Notes: a model not told the origin generated them from the letters alone. Shown: positions 8,910-17,614, counted from the first letter of the stretch. The stretch is DNA of 64,000 nucleotides from an uncultured Owenweeksia sp. (GCA_937146805.1 CAKZRR010000009.1:1-64000); one strand, 5' to 3'. Numbers and translations are program-made.

Positions 8910-9482
8910 CTAGAAAACACTTTCAAGCAATTCACCCACGAATTTTCCTTTAACGGCTTCGCCTTTTGAGTTTTGCCCTGAAATAATAATAGTGTATACA
9001 TTACCCGATTTAGATACATCTAGCGTACAGTTTTTTATTTCGTCACAGTCACCTTCATCCATAGTAGTCGCATTTATGCAATAATCAGCAAACGAAAATG
9101 ATTTAACTGGTACAGGCGCAATACTATCGGAATGATATGTTCCAAGATCAAAACCAGTAGAATCAGTGGTGTAACACTCAAAATAAAGAACCATACCTGA
9201 ACCATAAACGGAATCTACTTGTCCAGATGAGTTTGTTATCAATGTAAACCCTTTGTCGGTTATCCCTAAATCCAAATTGTAACCATCATAACCAAAGCCA
9301 GTTCCATAATTAGTATAAATACCAGTACTGCTTAGATTATAAGTGGTACCTCCTACCTTAAACTGGTTATTTGAAATGGCTGTGCCTCCACCGTTGCCAT
9401 CATCATCGTCATCATCTTTACAAGAGGTAAATGCTAATGCTATGCACAACGCTAGGCTAAGTAATTTAAAAGTGCTTTTCAT
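8910..9482 (-). CDS. hypothetical lipoprotein with Asp-rich tether
   Basis: 190 aa. MKSTFKLLSLALCIALAFTSCKDDDDDDG is a lipoprotein signal with Cys21, followed by KDDDDDD and a Gly-rich linker. Acidic residues after the lipid-bearing Cys fit the lipoprotein export signal described for surface lipoproteins of Bacteroidota, so surface exposure is plausible. The rest is beta-rich (FKVGGTTYNLSSTGIYTNYG) with three or four Cys. It is monocistronic with its own terminator. Function unknown. Confidence 0.75.
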   Translation of the reverse strand: MKSTFKLLSLALCIALAFTSCKDDDDDDGNGGGTAISNNQFKVGGTTYNLSSTGIYTNYGTGFGYDGYNLDLGITDKGFTLITNSSGQVDSVYGSGMVLYFECYTTDSTGFDLGTYHSDSIAPVPVKSFSFADYCINATTMDEGDCDEIKNCTLDVSKSGNVYTIIISGQNSKGEAVKGKFVGELLESVF

Positions 9483-9547
9483 AATTTTAGTTTAGATTAT
9501 TTTACAAGGATAGTAACTTACAACCAGTAAAATTATTGCAACATAAA

Positions 9548-9570
9548 AAACCCTCAACAAGTGAGGGTTT
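9548..9570 (-). terminator. terminator of the HU-TPR-rng transcript
   Basis: 9-bp stem AAACCCTCA/TGAGGGTTT with a 5-base loop, followed on the minus strand by TTTTTTATG. It starts 5 nt beyond the stop of the ribonuclease gene. Confidence 0.82.
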
Positions 9571-9574
9571 ATAA

Positions 9575-11122
9575 TTATTCAAACTCAAAAAGTTCATCCT
9601 TATCATTATAAAAATGGTATTCCAAAAACTTAAAGGAATCTCTCGGTACAACTTGTATTTTACGTTTGTATTTTTTAGACCAATCTTTCCTAATATTCTT
9701 AAAAAAGCCTTTTGTTAAATAAGCAGAAATAAAGGGGTGTGCATGTAAAAATATGCGGTTGTCCTTGCTCTGAGAAGCAATTAGTTCTAACTTATTTTCT
9801 ATTTCATCAATAATTAAAATAGGAGCCTCTACCTGTCCGGTTCCATCTGGATTTTCTTCGCGCGTCTTAATATTCATTTCAGGGCGCACACGTTGGCGGG
9901 TAATTTCTACCAATCCAAATCTACTTACCGGCAAAATTTTGTGCTTGGCTCTATCGTTCTTCATCAACTCCTTAAGAGTTTCAAAGAGTTTCTTACGGTT
10001 CTCAGCTTTATGCATGTCAATAAAGTCAACCACAATAATACCTCCCATATCACGTAACTGTAACTGACGAGCAATTTCCTCGGCAGCAGCAATATTTACC
10101 GCTAAGGCATTCGCCTCTTGATTTTCATTACTATTGGTTCTATTTCCGCTATTCACGTCTATCACGTGCATCGCTTCGGTGTGCTCTACAATAAGGTAGG
10201 CTCCCTTTCCGGTAGAAACCGAACGACCAAATGAACTTTTAATTTGACGTTCGATACCATATTGTTCAAAAACCGGAACGCGGCCTTCGTAGTGTTTTAC
10301 GATACCTTCCATTCCTGGCTGTATCCCTTTCAGGTACGTCCTTAGCTCTTCCGATAACTCCTTATCCGTAGTAACGATACTATTAAAAGAATCGTTTAAC
10401 ACATCCCGCAACAAAGCCGAAACTCTATTAAGTTCGCGAAGCGCTCTAGCAGGCGCCTTTACTCGTTGAATATTACGGTGTAATTGCTTCCACCTTTTTA
10501 TCAAATCTTGTAAATCAGCATCCAGTTCTGCCACCGAGCAATCTTGCGCTGCGGTACGAACTATAATACCAAAGCCCTTAGGTTTGATACTAGTAATCAA
10601 TCTTCTTAATCTATCCTTCTCTTCTTTATCTCTAAGCTTTGAGCTTACACTAATTCGGTCGGAGAAAGGCACTAAAACTATAAATCTTCCTGCTACCGAT
10701 AGCTCAGAAGTTATACGTGGTCCTTTGGTGGAAATAGGTTCTTTGGCTATTTGCACCACTAAATTTTGGCCAGGCTTTAATACCTGATCCATACTGCCAT
10801 TTTTATTGATATCCGGTTCAGTTTGAAAGTCGCTTAGCGACCAATGCTGTTTACCGGTAAGGGTACGCTTGGTAAATTTATTTAACGAACGTATTTGAGG
10901 TCCTAAATCGTGGTAATGTAAAAAGGCATCCTTTTCGTAACCTACATCTACAAAGGCTGCATTGAGCCCCGGCACCACTTTTTTTATTTTACCAAGATAC
11001 ACATCACCTACCGCAAATTCTTCGGCATTGTCATAGTGTAACTCGGCTAATTTACCGTCCCTAAGTAGCGCTAACGCTACCTCATTGGCAGTACCTGAAT
11101 TAATAACTAATTCTGTACTCAC
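9575..11122 (-). CDS. rng: ribonuclease G/E family endoribonuclease
   Basis: 515 aa, full length for RNase G. An N-terminal S1-like domain (GDVYLGKIKKVVPGLNAAFVDVG, about 42-64) is followed by the catalytic domain, with the two metal-binding Asp in HVIDVNSG and IIVVDFIDM. The enzyme makes single-strand cuts in AU-rich RNA and acts in rRNA maturation and mRNA decay. The Cys pair of the E. coli RNase E zinc link is absent (RPEMNIKTREENPDG in its place). It starts with GTG (11122). It is the last gene of a leftward cluster after HU, a TPR protein and a 29-aa basic protein, a grouping I know from other Bacteroidota. Confidence 0.95.
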   Translation of the reverse strand: MSTELVINSGTANEVALALLRDGKLAELHYDNAEEFAVGDVYLGKIKKVVPGLNAAFVDVGYEKDAFLHYHDLGPQIRSLNKFTKRTLTGKQHWSLSDFQTEPDINKNGSMDQVLKPGQNLVVQIAKEPISTKGPRITSELSVAGRFIVLVPFSDRISVSSKLRDKEEKDRLRRLITSIKPKGFGIIVRTAAQDCSVAELDADLQDLIKRWKQLHRNIQRVKAPARALRELNRVSALLRDVLNDSFNSIVTTDKELSEELRTYLKGIQPGMEGIVKHYEGRVPVFEQYGIERQIKSSFGRSVSTGKGAYLIVEHTEAMHVIDVNSGNRTNSNENQEANALAVNIAAAEEIARQLQLRDMGGIIVVDFIDMHKAENRKKLFETLKELMKNDRAKHKILPVSRFGLVEITRQRVRPEMNIKTREENPDGTGQVEAPILIIDEIENKLELIASQSKDNRIFLHAHPFISAYLTKGFFKNIRKDWSKKYKRKIQVVPRDSFKFLEYHFYNDKDELFEFE

Positions 11123-11179
11123 CTTACATTATTTTATGCTTTGTAAATTCCCATTATGTATTAACAACATCATCAAACA

Positions 11180-11209
11180 CCAAAAGCACCCTAAAAAAAG
11201 GTGCTTTGG
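11180..11209 (-). promoter_or_regulatory. hairpin in the rng leader
   Basis: Inverted repeat (CCAAAAGCACC at 11180-11190, GGTGCTTTGG at 11200-11209; one bulged A) around an A-rich loop, 58-87 nt upstream of the rng start and after the 29-aa gene. It could be an attenuator or a processing/autoregulation site. RNase E of E. coli is known to control its own mRNA through leader stems; extension to this gene is inference. Confidence 0.35.
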
Positions 11210-11237
11210 CTTATGGGTAAATATTCACAAAACGTGA

Positions 11238-11327
11238 TTATTTTTTCTTGTGACGGTTTTTTCTTAAACGTTTTTTACGCTTATGAGTTGACATCTTATG
11301 TCTTTTTCTTTTTTTACCGCTTGGCAT
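11238..11327 (-). CDS. 29-residue basic ribosome-associated protein (AURKAIP1/COX24-like)
   Basis: 29 aa beginning MPSGKKRKRHKM and ending RKNRHKKK; 18 of 29 residues are Lys or Arg. This is the highly conserved tiny protein annotated in Bacteroidota as AURKAIP1/COX24 domain protein, related to a mitochondrial small-subunit protein, so it is probably a ribosomal component. ATG at 11327, stop at 11238. It lies between the TPR gene (ends 11346) and rng. Recognition is from memory of the near-invariant sequence; a ribosomal role is family knowledge. Confidence 0.85.
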   Translation of the reverse strand: MPSGKKRKRHKMSTHKRKKRLRKNRHKKK

Positions 11328-11345
11328 AACTTAATTTTTTAAAAA

Positions 11346-11843
11346 TTATTTCAATTTCACTATTTCGGCTTCCAACGCTTTGGCTTTATCAGCATCAGCA
11401 TATTTTACGGCCGTTTCAAAACTCTGAAGGGCACCAACAGTATCCTGTAATTGCAATTTTGTTTGCGCCAGCAACTCCCACACCTCAGCATTTACTGAAT
11501 CTGTTTTTAATACGATTTCGAACCTACTTACCGCTTTATCAAACTGCCCCGTTTGAATTGAAAGCTGACCCAATGTAAGATTGGACTTAATATGTGTAGG
11601 ATTTTCATCTGCAAGTCCTTTTAACTTTAGGATTACTTGCATGGGTGGAACTGTACCTGTTTGCAATTCGGCAAGGTATTCATCAACCTTAGCATCTAGG
11701 TTCTTACCAGATTCTGTTTCCTCATCAGCAATAGGCATGGTCTCTTCTTCAGCAGTCTCCATATCAGGAGCGCTAGGCGACATGTATAAAAATGCCGCTA
11801 TAATTAAACCAAACAATATTACAATGGGGATACCTTTCTTCAA
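11346..11843 (-). CDS. membrane-anchored TPR protein
   Basis: 165 aa. One N-terminal membrane segment (IPIVILFGLIIAAFLYM, about 4-20), then an acidic linker and two to three TPR-like helices (SNLTLGQLSIQTGQFDKAVSRFEIVL; AEVWELLAQTKLQLQDTVGALQSFETAV). It should be anchored in the inner membrane with the repeats outside. The start is TTG; no ATG fits the frame and the reading begins right at the membrane segment. It lies 8 nt after the HU gene. Probably a protein-protein adaptor; partner unknown. Confidence 0.78.
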   Translation of the reverse strand: MKKGIPIVILFGLIIAAFLYMSPSAPDMETAEEETMPIADEETESGKNLDAKVDEYLAELQTGTVPPMQVILKLKGLADENPTHIKSNLTLGQLSIQTGQFDKAVSRFEIVLKTDSVNAEVWELLAQTKLQLQDTVGALQSFETAVKYADADKAKALEAEIVKLK

Positions 11844-11851
11844 AGCAAATA

Positions 11852-12142
11852 CTACTTAACCTTCACTTTTTTCTTTACTGCATCTACAAATGTTTTTGCA
11901 GGCTTAAAAGAAGGAATGTTGTGGGCTGGGATAATAATGGTAGTGTTTTTCGAGATGTTCCTTCCTGTTTTCTCTGCTCTCTTCTTAATAATGAAAGAAC
12001 CGAAACCTCTTAAATAAACGTTATCACCTGTTTCCAGTGAACTTCTAACTTCTTTCATGAAAGCCTCTACAGTAGCTTGCACGTCAGCGCGTTCCATACC
12101 TGTTTTGTCAGAAATTTTGGTAACAATGTCCGCTTTTGTCAT
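11852..12142 (-). CDS. hup: HU/IHF family DNA-binding protein
   Basis: 96 aa, standard HU length. MTKADIVTKISDKTGMERADVQATVEAFM is the dimerisation helix pair. GDNVYLRGFGSFIIKKRAEKTGRN leads into the DNA-inserting arm (about 45-75), which carries PAHNIPSFKPAK with the Pro that intercalates in HU/IHF. It bends DNA and compacts the nucleoid. It is the first gene of the leftward HU-TPR-29aa-rng cluster and is divergent from mutY. A TATATTTG lies upstream on its strand. Confidence 0.95.
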   Translation of the reverse strand: MTKADIVTKISDKTGMERADVQATVEAFMKEVRSSLETGDNVYLRGFGSFIIKKRAEKTGRNISKNTTIIIPAHNIPSFKPAKTFVDAVKKKVKVK

Positions 12143-12183
12143 CGATATATTTATTAATGATTAAACTCTTAATTTTGGGGCTG

Positions 12184-12191
12184 CAAATATA
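12184..12191 (-). promoter_or_regulatory. candidate -7 element for the HU operon
   Basis: TATATTTG on the minus strand (consensus TAnnTTTG), 42 nt upstream of the HU start. No TTG box at the usual distance was found. Confidence 0.5.
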
Positions 12192-12262
12192 AATTGAATT
12201 TCTTGTTCTAAGAAATAGAATCGTGCAAAATTTTCATCGTAAGTGCTTCAAAAACAAATATT

Positions 12263-13342
12263 TTGAATAAATCAAATTTCAGAAGGCTCCTTTTAGACTG
12301 GTACGAGCAGCATAAGCGGGATTTACCATGGCGAAATTCAACCAATCCCTACCAAATTTGGCTATCTGAAATTATTCTTCAACAAACCCGTGTGAACCAA
12401 GGATTACCCTACTACCATAAGTTCATAGATACTTACCCTACTGTAAAAGAACTGGCCGAAGCACCTATTGAAAAGGTTTTAAAAACTTGGGAAGGCTTAG
12501 GTTATTATAGTCGAGCAAGAAACCTGCACGCCACAGCTCAATACATATATTATGAACTAGCGGGTGTGTTCCCTACAACGCACAAAGACGTACTTTTATT
12601 AAAAGGTATTGGCGACTATACCGCTGCGGCTATTTGCTCTTTTGCCTATCAACAAGCTCATGCAGTTGTAGATGGTAATGTTTATCGTTTTTTGAGTAGA
12701 TACTTAGGTATAAGCACAGCCATAAATACTGGAGCCGGCAAAAAAGAGTTTAGCGCTATAGCCGAAACATTATTAGACAAAAAGCAACCGGATTTGCACA
12801 ACCAAGCCATTATGGAGTTTGGTGCGCTGCAATGTTCGGCACAAAAGCCGTCATGCGAAACCTGCCCTTTTAAAAATTCTTGCGTGGCGCTGATTCAAAA
12901 CAAAGTGATGGATTATCCCGTAAAAAATAAGAAATCATATAATAAGGTACGGCACCTGCATTTTAGCATAATCACCTATAATTATGAGGTAATTATAGAA
13001 CAACGTACCGAGAAGGATATTTGGCACTTACTTTTCCAGTTCCCACTTTTGGAGGCGCCCACCCCAATGCTGGCTGCGCAATGGCAAGATGAGCTTTCAT
13101 CCGATTACATTGATAAGGAAAAAGATTTGAAGATTTACTCAGCCCCGCCCCACAAGCTGAGTCATCAAACCATACACTGTCATTTTACATTACTAATTCT
13201 TCCTAGCAAAAGCAACAGGCCTTCGCTAAAAAATCACCAAACATGGTGCTCTGTAGAGCAACTCAAAAATTTTGCGTTCCCAAAGCCAATCCGCGCATAC
13301 ATCGATTCAAATTCATCTACCTTTGCCCCACATTTAGATTAA
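12263..13342 (+). CDS. mutY: A/G-specific adenine DNA glycosylase MutY
   Basis: 359 aa. The catalytic Glu lies in LSEIILQQTRV (about 35-45), the helix-hairpin-helix is LLKGIGDYTAAAI, and the Asp lies in VVDGNVYR. The 4Fe-4S cluster is C-x6-C-x2-C-x5-C in ALQCSAQKPSCETCPFKNSC. The C-terminal NUDIX-like domain (about 230-350) recognises 8-oxoG. It removes adenine opposite 8-oxoguanine. The start is TTG at 12263; the reading MNKSNFRRLLLDWYEQHKRDLPWR matches the family N-terminus and no ATG is available. It begins the mutY-ssb-gldE-gldD series. Confidence 0.95.
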   Translation: MNKSNFRRLLLDWYEQHKRDLPWRNSTNPYQIWLSEIILQQTRVNQGLPYYHKFIDTYPTVKELAEAPIEKVLKTWEGLGYYSRARNLHATAQYIYYELAGVFPTTHKDVLLLKGIGDYTAAAICSFAYQQAHAVVDGNVYRFLSRYLGISTAINTGAGKKEFSAIAETLLDKKQPDLHNQAIMEFGALQCSAQKPSCETCPFKNSCVALIQNKVMDYPVKNKKSYNKVRHLHFSIITYNYEVIIEQRTEKDIWHLLFQFPLLEAPTPMLAAQWQDELSSDYIDKEKDLKIYSAPPHKLSHQTIHCHFTLLILPSKSNRPSLKNHQTWCSVEQLKNFAFPKPIRAYIDSNSSTFAPHLD

Positions 13343-13350
13343 GATTTTAC

Positions 13351-13358
13351 TAATTTTG
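13351..13358 (+). promoter_or_regulatory. candidate -7 element for ssb
   Basis: TAATTTTG just after the mutY stop and 17 nt before the ssb ATG. The nearest TTG (13323-13325) is 25 nt away, longer than usual. The leader would be very short. Confidence 0.45.
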
Positions 13359-13375
13359 TTACAAATCAATCCACT

Positions 13376-13795
13376 ATGGCTGGTTCATTAAATAAGGTAA
13401 TGCTCATCGGAAATTTAGGAAACGATCCTGAAATACGCACCTTTGAAGGAGGCGATATGTTGGCTAGGCTTAGCATTGCCACTTCTGAATCTTACAACAG
13501 CAAAAAAACGGGCGAAAAAGTTACCCTTACCGAGTGGCACACTATAGTATTGCGAACGGGATTGGCTAAAATTGCCGAGAAATACCTAAAAAAAGGAGAC
13601 AAAGTTTACATAGAAGGTAAGCTAAAAACCCGAAGCTGGGAAGAAAATGGCGCTAAAAAATTCTTCACAGAAATACGAGCAGATCAAATGACTATGTTGA
13701 GCACCAAATCGACAAATGGAGCTCCTATTGCCGAAAACAACGCTGTCAATTTAGAGCAATCTACTGATAGTAACACTGATGATTTGCCCTTTTAA
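13376..13795 (+). CDS. ssb: single-stranded DNA-binding protein
   Basis: 139 aa. The OB-fold (residues 1-105) starts AGSLNKVMLIGNLGNDPEIR, the standard SSB N-terminus, with EWHTIVLRTGLAKIAEKYLKKGDKVYIEGKL. A short acidic linker ends in the protein-recruiting tip DDLPF. It coats single-stranded DNA in replication and repair. It lies 33 nt after mutY and 22 nt before gldE. Confidence 0.97.
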   Translation: MAGSLNKVMLIGNLGNDPEIRTFEGGDMLARLSIATSESYNSKKTGEKVTLTEWHTIVLRTGLAKIAEKYLKKGDKVYIEGKLKTRSWEENGAKKFFTEIRADQMTMLSTKSTNGAPIAENNAVNLEQSTDSNTDDLPF

Positions 13796-13817
13796 TTTTA
13801 ACCTAAGTAGATAGTAA

Positions 13818-15131
13818 TTGGACACAGAACCTCCCAGTTTATTTTTAGCCAGTTTTTTTCACCCTTTTAGTGCAGACCTCATTCTGCCGCTACTCATCTT
13901 ATTAACTTTACTGCTTTGCTCTGCTCTTATAAGTGCCTCTGAGGTAGCTTTCTTTTCGCTCAAAAAACATGAAGTAGAAAACTTAAAAGGCAATAAGTTC
14001 GAAAAATTGAACCAGCTTTTAAATACACCAAAAACACTTTTAGCTACCATTTTAATAAGCAACAATTTCATCAATGTAGGGATCGTTATCCTCTCTTCCT
14101 ATATTACCAATGCCCTTGTTAACTTTAGTGAATACCCTGGCTCTGGAAGATTCTTTCAAGTGGTAGTTATTACTTTTACTTTATTATTATTTGGAGAGGT
14201 TTTACCCAAGGTATACGCTACTCGAAAGGCTTTAAGCTTTTCATTATTCATGAGCTTACCGATGAGTGTGTTGCGAACGCTATTTAAACCTGTTAGCCTC
14301 ATTTTAGTAAGAAGCACGGCTCTGATAGAAAAACGGCTCAGCAAAAACACGGCTCAGCTTTCGGTTGATGATTTATCACAAGCATTGGAGCTTACCAGCG
14401 ATGAAAATGGCAACGAGGATGAACAAAAAATTTTAGAAGGAATTGTAAAGTTTGGAAGTACTACGGTAAAACAAATAATGAAGGCGCGAATGGATGTTAT
14501 TTGTGTTGACATTACCTGGGATTACAAAACTGTACTTGAGTTAATTGTAAACTCAGGCTTTAGCCGAATACCTGTTTACGAGGAAAATTTTGACCAAATA
14601 AAAGGCACACTGTATATCAAGGATCTTTTACCACATACACAAGAGCCCAAAAACTTTGAATGGCAAAAGTTACTTCGCGAATCTTTTTTTGTCCCCGAAA
14701 ACAAAAAAATAGACGATTTGCTCAAAGAGTTTCAAGAAAAGAAAATTCACCTTGCCGTTGTGGTAGATGAGTTTGGAGGTACTTCGGGCATTGTAACATT
14801 AGAAGATGTTATTGAAGAAATAGTGGGTGATATTAGCGATGAATTTGATGACGAAGAAATCGCATATTCAAAATTAGACAATCGTAATTTCGTGTTTGAA
14901 GGCAAGACACACCTCACAGACTTCGTTAAGGTAATTGACGTTAGCCATGAGGTATTTGAAGAAGCCAGTGGAGATGCCGACACCCTAGCTGGTTTTGTAA
15001 TTGAAGTAGCAGGGAAAATACCTAGTAAGAATGAACAAATCAATTTTGAAGGCTACGGCTTTACCATAGAAAGTACCGATGGCAGACGAATTGAACGTAT
15101 AAAAGTCACACTCCCACAAGATGAAAATTAG
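13818..15131 (+). CDS. gldE: gliding motility-associated protein GldE
   Basis: 437 aa. The N-terminal membrane domain has about four segments of DUF21/CNNM type (ILPLLILLTLLLCSALISASEVAFF from residue 22). It is followed by two CBS motifs (about 210-335; VKQIMKARMDVICVD, HLAVVVDEFGGTSGIVTLEDVIEEIVGDI) and a CorC/HlyC C-domain. In Flavobacterium, GldE is linked with GldD and supports gliding and type IX secretion. The start is TTG at 13818, since the first ATG would remove the membrane domain. It overlaps gldD by 11 nt, implying coupled translation. Confidence 0.93.
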   Translation: MDTEPPSLFLASFFHPFSADLILPLLILLTLLLCSALISASEVAFFSLKKHEVENLKGNKFEKLNQLLNTPKTLLATILISNNFINVGIVILSSYITNALVNFSEYPGSGRFFQVVVITFTLLLFGEVLPKVYATRKALSFSLFMSLPMSVLRTLFKPVSLILVRSTALIEKRLSKNTAQLSVDDLSQALELTSDENGNEDEQKILEGIVKFGSTTVKQIMKARMDVICVDITWDYKTVLELIVNSGFSRIPVYEENFDQIKGTLYIKDLLPHTQEPKNFEWQKLLRESFFVPENKKIDDLLKEFQEKKIHLAVVVDEFGGTSGIVTLEDVIEEIVGDISDEFDDEEIAYSKLDNRNFVFEGKTHLTDFVKVIDVSHEVFEEASGDADTLAGFVIEVAGKIPSKNEQINFEGYGFTIESTDGRRIERIKVTLPQDEN

Positions 15132-15690
15132 CACGGTAGTTTTAAGCCTACTCCTTGTAAGTATTGGCTCTTGCAACGAAGAAACATACAGCCCAAAGCC
15201 AAGAGGGTATTTTAGGATTGGGCTTCCAGCAAAGGAATACCAGACCTTAACAAACAACTGTCCTTATCAATTTGAGTTCAATAGCACAGCTCAATGGGAA
15301 GCTCACTCTAAGGATTGTTGGGGCGATATCTTTTACCCTAGCCTAAAAGGTAAATTGCAGCTAACTTACAAGTCAACATCGGCTGACAAGCTAGAAACGC
15401 TACTTAACGAAGGCCGCTCCCTGGCTTACAAACACACCGTAAAGGCTGACGGGATTAGTGAACGCGTTTTTAGCAACTCCAAAACAGGCGTTCATGGAAT
15501 ATTTTACAAGGTTTTAGGGGAAGCAGCTACCAGTCAGCAATTTTTTATGACAGACAGCAACCAACACTTTTTACGGGGGGTGCTATACTTTCATGCCGAA
15601 CCTAACGAAGATTCTCTGCAACCTGCCAATAACTTTTTGGAGGAAGAAATAGTTCACCTCATTGAAACCTTGGAGTGGAAGGAGGATTAA
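15121..15690 (+). CDS. gldD: gliding motility lipoprotein GldD
   Basis: 189 aa. Lipoprotein signal with Cys18 (LVSIGSC). The mature protein starts NEETYSPKPRGYFRIGLPAKEYQ, the conserved GldD opening (KPRGYFRI). GldD is required for gliding in Flavobacterium johnsoniae and acts with the type IX secretion machinery in the envelope. The start lies inside the gldE stop region. This pair is strong evidence for a gliding-type member of the Bacteroidota. Confidence 0.95.
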   Translation: MKISTVVLSLLLVSIGSCNEETYSPKPRGYFRIGLPAKEYQTLTNNCPYQFEFNSTAQWEAHSKDCWGDIFYPSLKGKLQLTYKSTSADKLETLLNEGRSLAYKHTVKADGISERVFSNSKTGVHGIFYKVLGEAATSQQFFMTDSNQHFLRGVLYFHAEPNEDSLQPANNFLEEEIVHLIETLEWKED

Positions 15691-15708
15691 GATCTACAAC
15701 AATACACA

Positions 15709-16269
15709 ATGCCTTATAATCAAAAGTTTGAGCAAGTTGATTTCTCTGGTCAACGATTAGAACGCGAAGAATACGACAACTGTGAGTTTGTAAATTGCAA
15801 TTTTCAGGATGCCGATATTTGCACCATTGAGTTTATCGAATGCCAATTTAAAGATTGTAATTTAAGTAACGCTCTTTGTAAAAATACGGCCTTTAAAGAT
15901 GTAGAATTTGAATCTTGTAAACTTATAGGACTTGCCTTTAATGAATGTAATAGCTTTTTATTACAGCTATCTTTTAACGAATGTCAGCTCAACTTTTCAA
16001 ACTTTAGCAATCTATTCTTAAACGGGAGTTCGTTTAACAGCAGCTCCTTATATCAATGCCATTTTGCCAACAGCAACTTTAAAGGCGTCTCTTTAAATGA
16101 TTGTGACTTTAAGGGTGCCATTTTCGAAAGCTGCGATTTACAGAATTGTGATTTTAGCAATTCTATAAACTTTGAAATAAATCCTAGTGAAAACCAGCTT
16201 AAGAATGCGCGATTTTCAAAAGAAGGAGTGCTGGGTTTAATCCAGCATCTCCCTATTAAAATCGTTTAG
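15709..16269 (+). CDS. pentapeptide repeat protein
   Basis: 186 aa, almost wholly pentapeptide repeats of A(D/N)LxX type with many Cys at the variable position (CEFVNCNFQDADICTIEFIECQFKDCNLSNA). It should fold as a right-handed quadrilateral beta-helix. No signal peptide, so cytoplasmic. Some relatives (Qnr, MfpA) mimic DNA and protect gyrase, but many have unknown roles and no specific one is claimed. It lies 18 nt after gldD, probably in the same transcript, and converges with the next gene with a 5-nt gap. Confidence 0.85.
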   Translation: MPYNQKFEQVDFSGQRLEREEYDNCEFVNCNFQDADICTIEFIECQFKDCNLSNALCKNTAFKDVEFESCKLIGLAFNECNSFLLQLSFNECQLNFSNFSNLFLNGSSFNSSSLYQCHFANSNFKGVSLNDCDFKGAIFESCDLQNCDFSNSINFEINPSENQLKNARFSKEGVLGLIQHLPIKIV

Positions 16270-16274
16270 CCTAA

Positions 16275-17516
16275 TTATAGTTTATATACCCATGCGTCCT
16301 TAACTACGGCACGTACGGTAGGTAAATCTTTGTAAGCCGCTCCCATGGTTTCATACGTTTTGTAAATTACTCTGTATGAGTTTTGATCCGGGCTATAGCT
16401 AATCTGCATCTCCGAATTATCTAAAGAAGTTGAATTAATCCAAGCTTCTGCCTTGGCCTTAGAAGAAAGGCTCACCACAATAATTCTATATTTTTTCTCA
16501 CCTGTTGGTGTGTTTGCACCTGAATTGGTACGTTTAGTAGAAGCTACAATAGGCGGCACCGTGCTGCCACTTCCCGTTTTTCCATCACTTCCACTACCAC
16601 CGGTTGCTTTGTAACTACCATCATTAGAAACACCTGTAGAGGAGCCTCCATCAGTACTTGCTCCATCAGTAGATACAATCACATTACTAGGGTGATTAAT
16701 TATTTCTTGAAGGCTATCCAACTTAGATTGTATTTCTTCCGCCTTAGCCACTTTGGTTTCACAGTTATCTTTTTCGCGTTGAATCTTCGCTTCAACTTGT
16801 TCATTTTCTTTAGTAAGGTTATCCACCTGCCTCATTATACTATCATACTTCGTCTTCTTAACTTCTACGCTCTTAGGATCTCTATCACTTACCAGCTTAT
16901 ATACCAACCCTACCTGAACTATTCCGTAATGATCACCATCACCTCCCATTTCAACACCATCCATCCAGTCTGCGGTTTCTACATATCGATTAATAAAACC
17001 CAAGGTAACATCTAGCTTTTTTGTAACAGCATAGCCTACATTAAGTCCATAGCTTATAACGGTATTAGGAGATAAGCTTCTCTTATCTCTTACCGGTGAT
17101 TCAGTTAATTTTAAGCCTGTATTAATATCATACATACGAGCATAATAACCCATCAATCCACCACCAGCAATAATATTCACCTTAAAAGGAGAGGGATTTT
17201 TTAACATTAGATCCAAAACATCGTACTCAGCCGATAACATTACCTCATAAATAGAGGTTTCGTAATAGGCCAAAGTGTTATTTCCATTCATAGTCCCTGT
17301 CATAAAATCAATACGGGCTCTTAATGGTTTAAAAACCTGATATCCTAGTCCAGCACCCAACCCAAGATTGGCTCTACTGCCTGAATAATCATTTTTTGAG
17401 AAATCATTTTGTGGTATCAAAATACCTCCAAATATGTTACCTGACAGCTTATCCTGCGCGTTTACAGCAAACTGCGATATAAAAATTACGGCTAAAAATA
17501 GACAGAGTTTTTTCAT
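16275..17516 (-). CDS. outer-membrane beta-barrel protein with C-terminal SPOR-like domain
   Basis: 413 aa. A signal peptide (MKKLCLFLAVIFISQFAVNA) is followed by a barrel-type region (about 22-215, GNIFGGILIPQNDFSKNDYSG.., ending VQVGLVYKL). Then come a coiled coil (about 222-275), a Ser/Gly/Thr-rich linker and a C-terminal domain from about 340 (KKYRIIVVSLSSKAKAEAW..NSYRVIYKTYETMGAAYKDLPTVRA). The last resembles SPOR, which binds peptidoglycan stripped of stem peptides. The layout suggests an outer-membrane protein that links to the cell wall, like OmpA in role. It is divergent from tig. Confidence 0.75.
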   Translation of the reverse strand: MKKLCLFLAVIFISQFAVNAQDKLSGNIFGGILIPQNDFSKNDYSGSRANLGLGAGLGYQVFKPLRARIDFMTGTMNGNNTLAYYETSIYEVMLSAEYDVLDLMLKNPSPFKVNIIAGGGLMGYYARMYDINTGLKLTESPVRDKRSLSPNTVISYGLNVGYAVTKKLDVTLGFINRYVETADWMDGVEMGGDGDHYGIVQVGLVYKLVSDRDPKSVEVKKTKYDSIMRQVDNLTKENEQVEAKIQREKDNCETKVAKAEEIQSKLDSLQEIINHPSNVIVSTDGASTDGGSSTGVSNDGSYKATGGSGSDGKTGSGSTVPPIVASTKRTNSGANTPTGEKKYRIIVVSLSSKAKAEAWINSTSLDNSEMQISYSPDQNSYRVIYKTYETMGAAYKDLPTVRAVVKDAWVYKL

Positions 17517-17585
17517 TTTTCCTGTTTTTACAGTGAACCGAAAGTATAAAATTTTTCATTCATCCTACACAAGTTTAAATTTACT

Positions 17586-17614
17586 TTGAGATGGTTATTA
17601 AATAATTACATTTG
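17586..17614 (+). promoter_or_regulatory. promoter of tig
   Basis: TTG at 17586-17588 and TACATTTG at 17607-17614 with an 18-nt spacer: a full match to the Bacteroidota -33/-7 promoter. It lies 37 nt upstream of the tig ATG. Confidence 0.8.

Noticed and set aside
8762-9019. N-terminal extension of the S9 peptidase frame
   Set aside because: It would read through the terminator at 8852-8888 and overlap the 3' end of the lipoprotein gene. The ATG at 8761 gives a clean signal peptide.
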